Source: Microcoleus sp036704825
GTDB taxonomy: Bacteria > Cyanobacteriota > Cyanobacteriia > Cyanobacteriales > Microcoleaceae
Direction of reading: 5' to 3'
Length of the DNA: 64,000 nucleotides
NCBI GenBank assembly: GCA_036704825.1
Contig: JAUBSN010000004.1
Coordinates: forward strand, 1 to 64,000
Each line of letters begins with the position of its first letter. Position 1 is the stretch's first letter. Both the position numbers and the translations under genes were made by a program. This document shows positions 22,962-32,701 of the stretch, piece after piece. The notes below the pieces were generated by a model. It was given only the letters and a program-made list of their open reading frames with translations. It did not search any database and was not told the origin of the DNA.

Positions 22962-25900
22962 TCAATCTAGATGAGGTGGGTCTTCCTTAAAAAATTCCCT
23001 CCAATAAGTAGGCCAACAATCATAAAGTCCATAAAGCTTTTTGCGAAGTGTAATAGGCTCGGTTTTCAACCAAGATTGTGACTGTAGAGCTTTGCCTCGC
23101 AAAGCTTTTGAAACATTTGTCGGTTCTACTTTAGTAATATCATCAACAAGATAGCGATTGATTATTTTAGCAATTTCTGAACCAGTGACTTGTTTTTTTC
23201 CTCTAGCTCTCAACTCTACAAGTGACCAAAATATTTTTGGAGCTAATCCTTTTAGATCTATCTGAGTATTAGTTAACTCATTGGGGACTATTACACTACT
23301 TGTATCCTGTGACGTTTCTACCTCTTGATAACTCTCAAATAAAGAAAGCTGAATTGCTTGGGGTTCTGCAAATAAAGAAAGTTGAATTGCTTGTTGGTCT
23401 TTCTGTTGAATTTTACTTTTAATAGGAAGAATCTCATTGATTTTTTCAGGTATCTGCTCGGGAACTGATACACCTGCAATTTTGAGAAGTTGAGATATCA
23501 TTTGCTTAAGCTTTTCTTCAGTTGTAGATACTTCAGGGAAATAAGTTACAACGTCACCTATAGGTTGTTCTTCTTCAAACCTTTCAACCAAATATCTTGC
23601 TACAATACTGTCCGATTTTGTTTCTAGTAGAAGGTCAACGCCATCTTTGTTAAGCGATGCTTCGGCTAAAATAGCAAAAACATCTTGAACTGACTTAACA
23701 AATTTTTCAAAGGAATTACTACCATGAAAAGGAAGTTCTCTACCTATCATGGTTAAATATATGCTGTCATGGTAGACATATTTAATCATAACAACAGATA
23801 GCGGGGAAGCTCGAAAAGAATGTGATTCATCTAGTTCATAATTCTTTGTAAAATCTGCTTCAACCGGTATTTCCATGCACTCTAATAAACGCTCGCGTAC
23901 CATATCTCTAATTGCAAGACGTGTCCATCTCTCATGGTAAGCATACATACGAGTGAAGCTTAAAATTGATTTTAAGCTTGTTCCGCGCCGTAACTCTGAA
24001 TTATGTCTTCCATAAAGTAATCTCAGAAGCAACCTGATTTTTAGAAAATAACATGGATAGCTTGTATATACTGGATAGTATAAGATTGGTAAGATAGAGC
24101 GACTGCCAGTTAAACTATTGGGCATTAGTAAGGAAACTATTATATAGGATACTGACCAAATCTCTTGCTCGCTACCCAACATCAAATGAAGCTCCCGTAA
24201 AACATCAAGAAAATAGCGAACATTATGCCAGGATACTGCTGCAAGTAAACCGATAGCATGGTTAGCTGTATCAGCCGTAAGAAAAGTTGACTTGATTACT
24301 TTTGTATATTTCAAGGCAGCCTGATAAAAATCTTCCCAATTAGGCTGATTTCGCCAACTAGCTAAACGATAATCTTTTTTATCTGGATTTTTTGGGTGAG
24401 TCAAGTTTTCTACATATTCAATGCGCTTAGAAAGTACTTGTACTAAATCAGGAGTTTGAAGATGATAAACGATGTCATCTGAACGCACATCTAGAAATCC
24501 AAACTCTCTACCTCTGAAGTAAGTTCCTTCACGCATAGTTATAATAACTGTTGCTCCACTTTGACCAGCAAGTTTGTGAGCAAATGTGTAAACTACTCTT
24601 TGATATCGATCGGATGTTCTATCAATATTGTCAAGAACGACAACTACATTTTTTTTGTTCTGATTTGCATAATATCTCCAACTTTTTTCAATAAAATGAT
24701 TCAGTGAATTAGAAAGCTCCTCTAGTTTTTCTGCTTCTTTTTGAGCTAGTAATATTGGATCGCTCTCAAAAACTTTTGCATAGGCACCTTTTCGCAGTTC
24801 TTGCAATTCTCGACCAAATATTTTTCGGAGAGCTTCATGTTCGTAAGCTTCTGGACGAAGCTTTTTCCATTCGTCAGTAATCTTCTGTAATAAATAATTA
24901 TTGATACTTTCTGGTGTTTCGTCAAATTCATTGATTAAATCAATAATTAAGCAGTTAAACTTCTCTATGCTTTTCTGCCGAGTTTCAACGAGTACTTTGT
25001 TAACTAATGTTGACTTACCGCATCCCACAGAGCCTGTAATTAGAACTACACGACCTTTTCGATCTCCTGATTCAGTAGATAGAAAACCTGGTGTGTCATA
25101 ATTCGCTGAAATGTCTGCAGCTTCTGGAATGTAAATAGGTGCCGCATCCTGGAGTGTACGCTTTAGCTCTCCTTGATATTGATCGAGTTTTGGATTAGTA
25201 ACGAAGCATTGATTTAACATCATGCGACGACCAGGATCGACAATCTCACCAAAAAAATAATCGTAGAATTCCCGTATATATTTTTCATTTTCAGTGGAAT
25301 TTGACCAGTTTATGCCGGGAAGCTTTGAACTAGGTACCCCGCAAAAATCTGAAGGTAAAGAATTCAATTCTGAAAAATGTTCTTCAATTGCTCCGTTAAG
25401 AACAGAAGGCTTTGCAAGAAGATCCCAAAAAACTTCAAAATGTGAAGAGTTGGATAACAGATTGCCGAAGTAAATACACTGTAAATCATTAATACTTCTA
25501 TTCCGAAAGGGAAGGGATTGAATAAGCATCCACTCAGCCCCATTCGTAATTACACAATATGGGACGCCAATCTCTTTAGCATAAGCTTCAGCTTGATTGA
25601 TAACTTCACTAACAGCAGGACCAAACGACGAACGAATATAACTAAGTTGATAATCTGTCTTTTTTAAGCCAGATTGAGGACGTGAAAATGTTTTGCCTAC
25701 ACGTTTTGCTTCAACAATAAATCGTGGTATATCATCGGCTGAAATTAAATAATCTGTGAAACCAACGCGTTTAATAGGGCGTTCCGGATTAAAATCATCT
25801 TTACTCCAACCAAGAGACTCAAGGATACGATCTATAATTAAAAGGCGGATTGTTGCCTCATTAGCCTCAGTTAAAAGAGAAGCTTTATCTCCATAAGCTT

Positions 25901-25979
25901 TGCGTAGTTCAGAAAGAGTTGCTACGGCTGCTTCACGAGTTGGACTAACACTAGATGAAGATGTTTTTTCTACGGGCAT
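22962..25979 (-). CDS. HsdR_N-like nuclease - STAND NTPase protein with two clamp-binding motifs
   Basis: The protein has 1005 residues. Residues ~40-185 resemble the type I restriction HsdR N-terminal nuclease: D76 (GFTDYLIS) and E90-x-K92 (FIVEAK) form a PD-(D/E)XK pattern. A P-loop NTPase follows, with Walker A GSVGCGKST (316-324), Walker B VVVVLDNIDR (445-454) and TMREG (481-485), then a helical region of ~300 residues. Two tandem QLSLF motifs (866-870 and 877-881) match the bacterial sliding-clamp-binding consensus QL[SD]LF. The C-terminal ~100 residues look like a winged helix. The architecture resembles Avs-type or restriction-linked defence ATPases; recruitment to DnaN is inference. 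It is a single gene, next to other accessory genes. Confidence 0.8.
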   Translation of the reverse strand: MPVEKTSSSSVSPTREAAVATLSELRKAYGDKASLLTEANEATIRLLIIDRILESLGWSKDDFNPERPIKRVGFTDYLISADDIPRFIVEAKRVGKTFSRPQSGLKKTDYQLSYIRSSFGPAVSEVINQAEAYAKEIGVPYCVITNGAEWMLIQSLPFRNRSINDLQCIYFGNLLSNSSHFEVFWDLLAKPSVLNGAIEEHFSELNSLPSDFCGVPSSKLPGINWSNSTENEKYIREFYDYFFGEIVDPGRRMMLNQCFVTNPKLDQYQGELKRTLQDAAPIYIPEAADISANYDTPGFLSTESGDRKGRVVLITGSVGCGKSTLVNKVLVETRQKSIEKFNCLIIDLINEFDETPESINNYLLQKITDEWKKLRPEAYEHEALRKIFGRELQELRKGAYAKVFESDPILLAQKEAEKLEELSNSLNHFIEKSWRYYANQNKKNVVVVLDNIDRTSDRYQRVVYTFAHKLAGQSGATVIITMREGTYFRGREFGFLDVRSDDIVYHLQTPDLVQVLSKRIEYVENLTHPKNPDKKDYRLASWRNQPNWEDFYQAALKYTKVIKSTFLTADTANHAIGLLAAVSWHNVRYFLDVLRELHLMLGSEQEIWSVSYIIVSLLMPNSLTGSRSILPILYYPVYTSYPCYFLKIRLLLRLLYGRHNSELRRGTSLKSILSFTRMYAYHERWTRLAIRDMVRERLLECMEIPVEADFTKNYELDESHSFRASPLSVVMIKYVYHDSIYLTMIGRELPFHGSNSFEKFVKSVQDVFAILAEASLNKDGVDLLLETKSDSIVARYLVERFEEEQPIGDVVTYFPEVSTTEEKLKQMISQLLKIAGVSVPEQIPEKINEILPIKSKIQQKDQQAIQLSLFAEPQAIQLSLFESYQEVETSQDTSSVIVPNELTNTQIDLKGLAPKIFWSLVELRARGKKQVTGSEIAKIINRYLVDDITKVEPTNVSKALRGKALQSQSWLKTEPITLRKKLYGLYDCWPTYWREFFKEDPPHLD

Positions 25980-26434
25980 ACTAAATTTTTCCTTATTTTA
26001 AATTGATTACAGTAATTTACTAAAAAATAAAAATTGCCGAAATTGGTAACTATAAAAAGTGTTGTACAGATATAATGCTTTGCGATCCCAGCTTTCGGTC
26101 AATCCCCCAATATCTTTTCGAGTAAGAATATCTTAAATCACCTCCAGCAGCAATCGCTACTTAACCCACCCCAAATGAGCCTTTTATGACGGCAAAATAA
26201 AGTTTTGTGTCAAAAGCTCGATCACCCCCACAATATTTTTGACAAAATTCCTAAAATCTGCATTAGCAGTAGGTTTTTTGAGACTATTTTTCCAGTTATT
26301 AGCCTGCCAGCGAATTGCCCAAATGCTAGACAGAAAATCGGGGTAAATCGCTCACTGACGAGCCTCAAACATCGCAAAATCGTTCCCAGCACGGTAGTGT
26401 ACCCCGATTTATTGAGCGGATACCCACAACTCTA
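25980..26434. other. intergenic region without a supported gene
   Basis: The sequence is AT-rich and must hold the promoter of the 1005-aa gene near 25990-26060. A plus-strand open frame of 83 codons (26205-26456) has no protein-like features. I see no repeat or RNA gene. Confidence 0.4.
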
Positions 26435-26860
26435 TTATATAATTAGTTTGACGTAAATATCAACATTTTTTAGCAGTTGCATCAATGTAGCTTGTAGTGC
26501 TGAGCCAATACGAATGTAACCTGCTTTTAACATCAGTTGTTCAAAGTCAGCTACAGGCAAAGTTTTAGATAGAATTGGCGAAACACCTTGAATTGTGTGC
26601 TTGTCAAGGGTCCTAACTCCCCTGATAAGTGGTATAGATTCGATAGTCTGACAATACTAGCGCTGTCCCAGCCAAACTGTGAATTGTTCCCGGATATGTT
26701 TCTTCCGCTTCACTGCCACCAATACGGATTTTAAGCGGGCCAAACCAAGCATAAAAACCCGGAATCAGAGCATCCCTACTGTAGGCGATCGCTGTTAATT
26801 TATCGTTATGAACCGACACGCCTTTTTCCGGTGAAACTTCTTTTTTATGGGGAGTAATAT
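26435..26860 (-). pseudogene. degenerate gene fragments, family not recognised
   Basis: Two minus-strand frames read like protein but are out of register. The upstream frame, ending at 26613, contains YSRDALIPGFYAWFGPLKIR and GGSEAEETYPGTIHSLAGTA. The downstream frame, ending at 26435, contains GVSPILSKTLPVADFEQLML then KAGYIRIGSALQATLMQLLK. They probably come from one or two decayed genes, with the frame break near 26620-26640. Confidence 0.4.
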
Positions 26861-27075
26861 AGCCAGAGTTGTTCGTAACTTTTCTGATGTGTGAAAAGCT
26901 CGATCGCACAAGTGAAAAGTATATATTATCTTGAAAGAGGGACAAAATGGGAGAAATAGCGCTCTGCGGGCACCGCACCGCTAGAAAACGATCCTCAACT
27001 CTGGAATGTCGATCGACAAATCGTGTAGAATCGGGCTGCACCCGCATTTATTCTCCAAACCTTTCCATAACTATT

Positions 27076-27723
27076 GTGCAAACCCCTAATTTTTCCGAAC
27101 TCAACCATCCTGTGGTCAAATCCCTGTTCCATCACAGCGACCAGGAATTATTGACTCTGTTTCAAAACCATCCCGATCAGGGTCGCTTCTTCACGGCGAT
27201 TTTTTGCCGCTACGCTCAAATTGTACACTCCCTGATTCGCCATTCGGTACGATCGCCCGTACAAGGCGATTACCTATTTGCCCACACTTGGCAGCACATC
27301 TATCACGAGCTCCGAGGCCTCGATTTGCGCCGCGAAACCCAAGAGTCTGATGGCGGAAATCTCAGTCTCCAAAACTGGCTGATTAATGTGACAGCCGTCT
27401 GCATAAATCAAGCCCAATTGCCCCCTGTTGAGTCGATTCACTATTCTTTGCAATCGGCTCCGCCTCCCCTGTGGTGTTACGTCAAACAAGCCTTGGAGTT
27501 GTTAGCGCCGCTGCCGCGTTTAGTGGTGTTGATGGCTCAGACTTTCCGCTGGAGCGAAACTCGAATTGCAGCTTATTTGCAAGCAGAAGGCGAAGCTATT
27601 TCGCCCGCTCAGGTAAAGGCTTTGCTGCAAAAAGGATATCAAAGTTTAGAATCAAACTTGCCGGAGGATATTCGGGCTATTTATCTAGATGAAAATCTCG
27701 AGTATCAAGAAGCACTTGTCTAG
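27076..27723 (+). CDS. sigma-70-family RNA polymerase sigma factor (ECF-like)
   Basis: The product has 215 residues from GTG 27076. The frame is open from 26947, but the protein-like part begins MQTPNFSELNHPVVKSLF. A sigma-2-like region (FFTAIFCRYAQIVHSLIRHS, DYLFAHTWQHIYHELRGLDL, LQNWLINVTAVCINQAQLPP) is followed by a sigma-4-like helical end (LPRLVVLMAQTFRWSETRIA, ISPAQVKALLQKGYQSLESN). It should direct RNA polymerase to a special promoter set; the stimulus is unknown. No anti-sigma gene is adjacent; a ferredoxin gene follows 113 bp downstream. Confidence 0.75.
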   Translation: MQTPNFSELNHPVVKSLFHHSDQELLTLFQNHPDQGRFFTAIFCRYAQIVHSLIRHSVRSPVQGDYLFAHTWQHIYHELRGLDLRRETQESDGGNLSLQNWLINVTAVCINQAQLPPVESIHYSLQSAPPPLWCYVKQALELLAPLPRLVVLMAQTFRWSETRIAAYLQAEGEAISPAQVKALLQKGYQSLESNLPEDIRAIYLDENLEYQEALV

Positions 27724-27835
27724 ATATACACGATATAAATCCGCCCTTTCTAGTTGTAGGGGCGGGTTTTACCCGAAATATTTGCTAGGACTAACAGCAT
27801 CGTAAACCCGTCCTTTCGCGAGGAATAAGAAAAAA

Positions 27836-28156
27836 ATGGCTGTTTATCAAGTTCGGTTGGTGAATGAGGCTCTCGCGCTCGATCGCACGATCGCAGTACC
27901 AGACGACCAGTATATCTTAGATATGGCAGAAGATGCCGGCATCCGCTTGCCAAATGGATGCAAGCAAGGAGAGTGTTCTGCTTGCGTTGTCAAACTGCTG
28001 AGCGGTGAAATCGACCAAAGCGAACAAAAGTTTTTGAAGCCGTCAGAAGTGCAAGCTGGCTACGCTGTTACTTGTGTGGCTTACCCGCTTTCTGACTGCA
28101 CTTTGTTAACGCATCAAGAAGAGGTTTTATATAAAACAGCTCTCTATTTTAAGTAA
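27836..28156 (+). CDS. [2Fe-2S] plant-type ferredoxin
   Basis: This soluble electron carrier has 106 residues. Cluster ligands are Cys42, Cys47, Cys50 (GCKQGECSACVVKL) and Cys80 (YAVTCVAYP). The spacing C-x4-C-x2-C-x29-C matches plant-type ferredoxins. The ~8-residue C-terminal extension and less acidic surface suggest a minor ferredoxin, not the main PetF. The partner is unknown. Confidence 0.92.
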   Translation: MAVYQVRLVNEALALDRTIAVPDDQYILDMAEDAGIRLPNGCKQGECSACVVKLLSGEIDQSEQKFLKPSEVQAGYAVTCVAYPLSDCTLLTHQEEVLYKTALYFK

Positions 28157-28278
28157 TAGGAAATCCGTTTTTTACCATCTTTTATTCTCGACTCGCTTGG
28201 CGCGGAATTTCTTTGTAGAAGAGCGAATTATATTCGCCAGTTAAATTTTTATCAAAGTAGATTGGGTGTGGTGTAAGG

Positions 28279-28331
28279 TGCGTGACTTTCCAGCATCTCG
28301 CTGTTAATTTAGGAACTAAAAAGCCACGCAC
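28279..28331. terminator. inverted repeat between ferredoxin and treS
   Basis: GTGCGTG (28279-28285) and CACGCAC (28325-28331) pair around a 39-nt loop between two convergent genes. It may act as a bidirectional terminator. The long loop makes this weak. Confidence 0.3.
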
Positions 28332-28360
28332 TCTAACGAGTATAGATCGACCCTCCCTGA

Positions 28361-31300
28361 TTAATTTAGCAATTGTAGAATCCGTTTCAGTGGAATTTCC
28401 GCCCAATCTAAGCGGTAATTGAGTTCGTAGGCTAGCTCGGCAACCGCTTTTTCCAAAATGTAAGCATCGAGCAAAACTTGTAGTTCCGGTATAGATTTGG
28501 GCAAGAAACTTGCATCGGCTGCTGTTACCAAATAGCTGTTAAGAAAAGTGAGGCTGACCCAGCGGTGCCAAACGTTCGCCCACTGCTCCATCTCGGGGAG
28601 ATTTTCAGGGCGAATCATGCCACTTTCTACTTCATTGCGGAGTGCCAAAGTAACAGCGTAGCTTAAAGATTGCAGCATTCCCGCAACATCTCGCAGGGGC
28701 GACCTCTTCATCCGCCGCTCGCTTAAGGGTCGATCCCGTTCTCCTCCGAAATCAATAATTACGAAGTCTTTGCCTGTATAAAGAACTTGCCCAAAATGAA
28801 AGTCTCCGTGACAGCGAATTCTATCGGCCGTGATTCTCAAGTTCAAAATAGACTTGAAACGTTCCATGAGCAAGTCTTCGCGGTTGAGGAGTTTTTGCGC
28901 CGATTTTTGTACTTCTGGCTGCAGTTTGGACAGCCGTTTTTTCAGCTCCAGCAAAGTTCTTCCTGCCACATTTCTCATGTATTGATAGATGGAACGCTGG
29001 TAAAATGAGGTAAAGCTTTCTGGGGCAAAAGCAGGATTTTCTCTGTCAGAAGCTAAAGCGAGGTGAAGTTCGGCTGTCCGCTGACCTAAAAGTTCGGCTG
29101 ATGCTAAGTAAGAGCCGATGAGTTCGCGAGCTAATGCCGGAATTTCTAGGGATAAATCGGCTACTAGCGAGTTTTGCTGCCGCTGGGTTTGTCCGGTCAA
29201 AGCGTTCGGCAAATAATTTTCGGGGGCAGTAGATAAATTATCGCCGGAATGCTTTGCTTCTACTGTCATTACTTGCTCGAAATAGTCGCGCAGCGTGTCT
29301 AATGTATAAGACCAAGCATCTACGCTGTCGGGGATTAATTTTTGTAGGATTCCGACTGTAAGGACTTGTTTTGCTGATGTGTGATATTCCAATGCTCCGG
29401 TAATTGGAGCGTAGTGTTGGATCGAGTTGCGCTCTGTTAAAAAGCGTCCGATTTCTAATTCGGGGTTAATTCCTTCCTCGACTTTTCGCAATATTTTCAG
29501 GACGAAGCGGTCGCCGTAACCTGCTGATGTATTGCTTTGTTCTTTTTTGAACAGGTGAGGTTCTAGCTGCGCTAACTCTTCTTCTGATTTGAATTCACTG
29601 TCGGCAATTCCTAGCAGTTGACCTGCAACACCTCTGTAACTGCGAGAATTGGCGATCGTCCCCAGCAGCGCGCTCAGAAAACCTTTCTCCCCAGCAGCAT
29701 CAAATAGCAGGCCGATTTCCTTTTTGGTTTCTGGGAAGTGCAGGCGCGCGATCGCTCGCTCGTCCACATCGCCTTTTATCTCTTCCCAACCTAAAGGTAA
29801 AACGTAAGTTTCCGGCATACCTTCAGTATAATTTAACAGCAAGAACAGAATGTAAACTTGAGATTGCTCCCCCGCACTATCTTTACATTCAACAGGTACA
29901 ACATCACTTATTTCTAATGATTGAATTGTCCGATCTGTACTGCTAAACCAGCGATTCCGCTGCAGGTATCCCGGCAAAATATTCAGCAGCATATCGCTTA
30001 ACTGACTTGTAGCAAAAGCAGTTTTCCAGTTGCCTATCACCGCCAAAGTAGGCAAGTCTGTCGGAACACCGTGCAGCGAAAAATCTTCATTTTTAACAGT
30101 AAGAGTAAACCAGTAAAACGTGTGAGGGCTCAAGCACAAAAAGTAAGGCGACTCGCCAACGGCAGGAAACTCCGTGCGGCCGAAAATCTCCACCGGAACA
30201 GCACCTTTAAAGGGCGCAAGGTCTAATTCTGCCGTCTGGACGAAGCGCGACAAATTAGCCACTACGAGGATGTGTTCGTCTTGATAAGTGCGAACAAAAG
30301 CTAAAACTTTGCGGTTTTCCGGGTACAGAAACTCGCAAGTTCCGCGACCGAATGCTTGGAAGCGCTGCCTAATTGCAATTAGGCGTTTCATCCACCACCA
30401 AAGAGAACTCGGATTCGCCCGCTGCGCGTCCACGTTAATAGATTCGTAGTGATATTCAGGGTCAACAATTGGCGGCGCGTACAGCCGCTGCGGATTAGCG
30501 CGGCTGAAACCGGCATTGCGATCGCCGCTCCACTGCATCGGAGTTCTCACCCCGTTGCGATCGCCCAAATAGATATTGTCTCCCATACCAATTTCATCGC
30601 CGTAGTAAAGCACCGGCGTACCCGGAAGAGACAGCAGCAAAGCATTCATCAACTCGATGCGGCGGCGGTTATTTCCCATCAAAGGAGCCAAGCGGCGGCG
30701 GATGCCCAAATTAATTCTCGCCTGAGTGTCTTGAGCGTAAACCCGATACATATAATCTCGGTCTTCATCACTCACCATTTCCAGCGTCAATTCATCGTGA
30801 TTCCGCAAAAATAATGCCCACTGACAGTTATTGGGAATATGCGGAGTTTGCTGGAGAATGTCGCTAATGGGGAAGCTATCTTCCATATGCAAAGCCATAA
30901 ATAAACGCGGCATCAGCGGAAAATGAAAGTTCATGTGACATTCATCGCCAGCAGCGTAATATTCAACCGCATCCTCCGGCCATTGATTCGCCTCAGCCAG
31001 CAGCATCCGGTTCGGAAATTTCTCATCTACGTGCTGCCGCAATTGCTTCAGGAATTGGTGAGTTTCTGGCAGGTTTTCGCAGTTAGTACCTTCGCGCTCG
31101 TACAGGTAAGGCACCGCATCCATCCGCAGTCCGTCTACTCCCAGTGCCAACCAGAAATCTACCACATCTAAGATGGCTTGGCGGACGGCCGGATTGTCGT
31201 AATTCAAATCGGGTTGGTGGGAATAAAAACGGTGCCAGTAATAAGCTTTTGCTACCGAATCCCAAGCCCAATTTGATGTTTCAAAATCTTGGAAAATAAT

Positions 31301-31741
31301 CCGAGCATCTTGATATTTTTCCGGGGTGTCGCTCCACACATAAAAATCTCTTTCGTTACTGCCTTTCGGGGCGCGGCGCGCTCGCTGAAACCAAGCGTGC
31401 TGGTCGGAAGTGTGGTTGACAATCAACTCAATAATGACTCGAATTCCCCGCTGGTGCGCTGCTTCTAAAAGCTCTTTAAAATCCTCTAACGTGCCGTAAA
31501 TCGGGTTGACCGTAGTATAGTGAGATGTATCGTAGCCGTCGTCTCGGAGCGGCGAGGGAAAAAATGGCAGTACCCAAATTGCTGTTACTCCCAAGTTTTG
31601 CAGGTAATCCAGTTTTTCTGTCAGTCCTCTAAAGTCGCCGATCCCGTCTGCATTGCTGTCGGCAAAAGCGCGAACTGGTACTTCGTAAATAATCGCGTCT
31701 TTGAACCACAACGGATCGTCATTTAACATTGAGTTGGGCAT
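28361..31741 (-). CDS. treS: trehalose synthase fused to maltokinase
   Basis: The protein has 1126 residues. The first ~550 form a GH13 TreS domain that interconverts maltose and trehalose: WFKDAIIYEVPVRAFADSNA, the nucleophile region GVDGLRMDAVPYLYE, the acid LLAEANQWPE, FLRNHDELTLEMV and DGYDTSHYTTVNPIYG. The C-terminal ~550 residues are a maltokinase (Pep2-like) with CHGDFHFGQVLYTGKDFVII and DFGGERDRP kinase motifs, which makes maltose 1-phosphate. The fusion links trehalose to the GlgE glucan route or to osmolyte recycling. It is a single gene, cytosolic. Confidence 0.95.
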   Translation of the reverse strand: MPNSMLNDDPLWFKDAIIYEVPVRAFADSNADGIGDFRGLTEKLDYLQNLGVTAIWVLPFFPSPLRDDGYDTSHYTTVNPIYGTLEDFKELLEAAHQRGIRVIIELIVNHTSDQHAWFQRARRAPKGSNERDFYVWSDTPEKYQDARIIFQDFETSNWAWDSVAKAYYWHRFYSHQPDLNYDNPAVRQAILDVVDFWLALGVDGLRMDAVPYLYEREGTNCENLPETHQFLKQLRQHVDEKFPNRMLLAEANQWPEDAVEYYAAGDECHMNFHFPLMPRLFMALHMEDSFPISDILQQTPHIPNNCQWALFLRNHDELTLEMVSDEDRDYMYRVYAQDTQARINLGIRRRLAPLMGNNRRRIELMNALLLSLPGTPVLYYGDEIGMGDNIYLGDRNGVRTPMQWSGDRNAGFSRANPQRLYAPPIVDPEYHYESINVDAQRANPSSLWWWMKRLIAIRQRFQAFGRGTCEFLYPENRKVLAFVRTYQDEHILVVANLSRFVQTAELDLAPFKGAVPVEIFGRTEFPAVGESPYFLCLSPHTFYWFTLTVKNEDFSLHGVPTDLPTLAVIGNWKTAFATSQLSDMLLNILPGYLQRNRWFSSTDRTIQSLEISDVVPVECKDSAGEQSQVYILFLLLNYTEGMPETYVLPLGWEEIKGDVDERAIARLHFPETKKEIGLLFDAAGEKGFLSALLGTIANSRSYRGVAGQLLGIADSEFKSEEELAQLEPHLFKKEQSNTSAGYGDRFVLKILRKVEEGINPELEIGRFLTERNSIQHYAPITGALEYHTSAKQVLTVGILQKLIPDSVDAWSYTLDTLRDYFEQVMTVEAKHSGDNLSTAPENYLPNALTGQTQRQQNSLVADLSLEIPALARELIGSYLASAELLGQRTAELHLALASDRENPAFAPESFTSFYQRSIYQYMRNVAGRTLLELKKRLSKLQPEVQKSAQKLLNREDLLMERFKSILNLRITADRIRCHGDFHFGQVLYTGKDFVIIDFGGERDRPLSERRMKRSPLRDVAGMLQSLSYAVTLALRNEVESGMIRPENLPEMEQWANVWHRWVSLTFLNSYLVTAADASFLPKSIPELQVLLDAYILEKAVAELAYELNYRLDWAEIPLKRILQLLN

Positions 31742-32326
31742 GATTTGTAGCGATAATTGGTCATTGGTAATTTGTACTTAAAATTTGGTAATTGGGATTT
31801 GTTAGTTCCCATCCAAACCGATAAATCATAACTCATAATTTGACCGCAATTCCTCATGCCAGCGGCAGACTTTTAATCGTAATTTATTAACGCAAAACTT
31901 ATAATTTCTTAACTCTCAACTCTCAACAATCTGTTTTGCTATTTCGGATACAGTTCACAATCCGGGTACATATGCGCGGTGCAGGGCCGAAAGACTGGTG
32001 CGCGGCGCACACCCTACCAAGGCGTGTCAACTTAAGCCTGAAACCCCTCTGTATCTCTCGCTGGTAGCCCAGTCTAGATATCCCTCGCATCCCCGATAAG
32101 GGGAGTAGGGGTTGACTTTGAGAACACTCTTGTCCCTCCCTGATTAAGGGGGGCTAGGGAGGATCGATCCCTTGTTGACACTAAGCACACCCTACAGACT
32201 CAGGATTAGGTGCGGTATTTACTACCTGCAGGACGGTTGCCACGACATTACAGTACCTTGACGTTTATTGCCAGCTTTCGTTACATTTATTTACATAAAG
32301 CAACAAAAGTTAAGGAAAAAGCAAAA
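31742..32326. other. intergenic region with interspersed repeats
   Basis: No gene is supported. Visible are GGTAATTTG-type words near 31768, a GCGCGGTGCAGGGCC/GTGCGCGGCGCACACC palindromic block near 31980-32010, and CCTGATTAAGGGGGGCTAGG at ~32135. The promoters of the divergent treS and small membrane protein genes must lie here. Confidence 0.4.
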
Positions 32327-32557
32327 ATGGCTATTGTAATCGCTCTTTTAATCGTCGGTTGGGTCGCAGCCTCAGTAATTGGCACTCAAGCATATTTCCT
32401 CGGGGAACAGTCAAAGCCCATCCACGAGCGGAATTGGAACGATGAATCTTTTGAAAAATTGGCTGTAGCAATCACAGCAACAGAGATGGATTACAGCGTT
32501 CGCGTTCCCGCCTACAGCCTGGATGCTTACCGCAGCCGCACCATCTCGAATTCTTGA
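32327..32557 (+). CDS. small conserved membrane protein, possibly Psb35-like
   Basis: The protein has 76 residues from ATG 32327, preceded by AAGGAAAAAGC. One N-terminal membrane helix (MAIVIALLIVGWVAASVIGT) is followed by QAYFLGEQSKPIHERNWNDE and a soluble tail. The pattern resembles the photosystem II-associated small protein Psb35 of cyanobacteria as I recall it; this is not certain. It would sit in the thylakoid membrane. Confidence 0.65.
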   Translation: MAIVIALLIVGWVAASVIGTQAYFLGEQSKPIHERNWNDESFEKLAVAITATEMDYSVRVPAYSLDAYRSRTISNS

Positions 32558-32577
32558 TATCAAGTAACAGGTTTCAC

Positions 32578-32692
32578 CATTTTCAATAACAGGCTTTCCG
32601 GCCTGTTGCTAATTTTCAATAACAGGCTTTCCGGCCTGTTCCACAAGAAAATTGATGGTTTGTGGAACAGGCCGGAAAGCCTGTTCCTACCT
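32578..32692. repeat. GGAACAGGC-family interspersed repeats
   Basis: Two direct copies of CAATAACAGGCTTTCCGGCC are followed by an inverted GTGGAACAGGCCGGAAAGCC. The last two can form a long hairpin with Psb35-like and clpB genes converging on it, so it may terminate both. Confidence 0.75.
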
Positions 32693-32701
32693 ATTTGGCA
32701 A

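Noticed and set aside
26205..26456. 83-codon plus-strand frame
   Set aside because: No ribosome-binding site or domain; it overlaps the end of the decayed minus-strand gene.
26947..27075. N-terminal extension of the sigma factor
   Set aside because: The sequence before GTG 27076 is not protein-like and contains likely promoter DNA.
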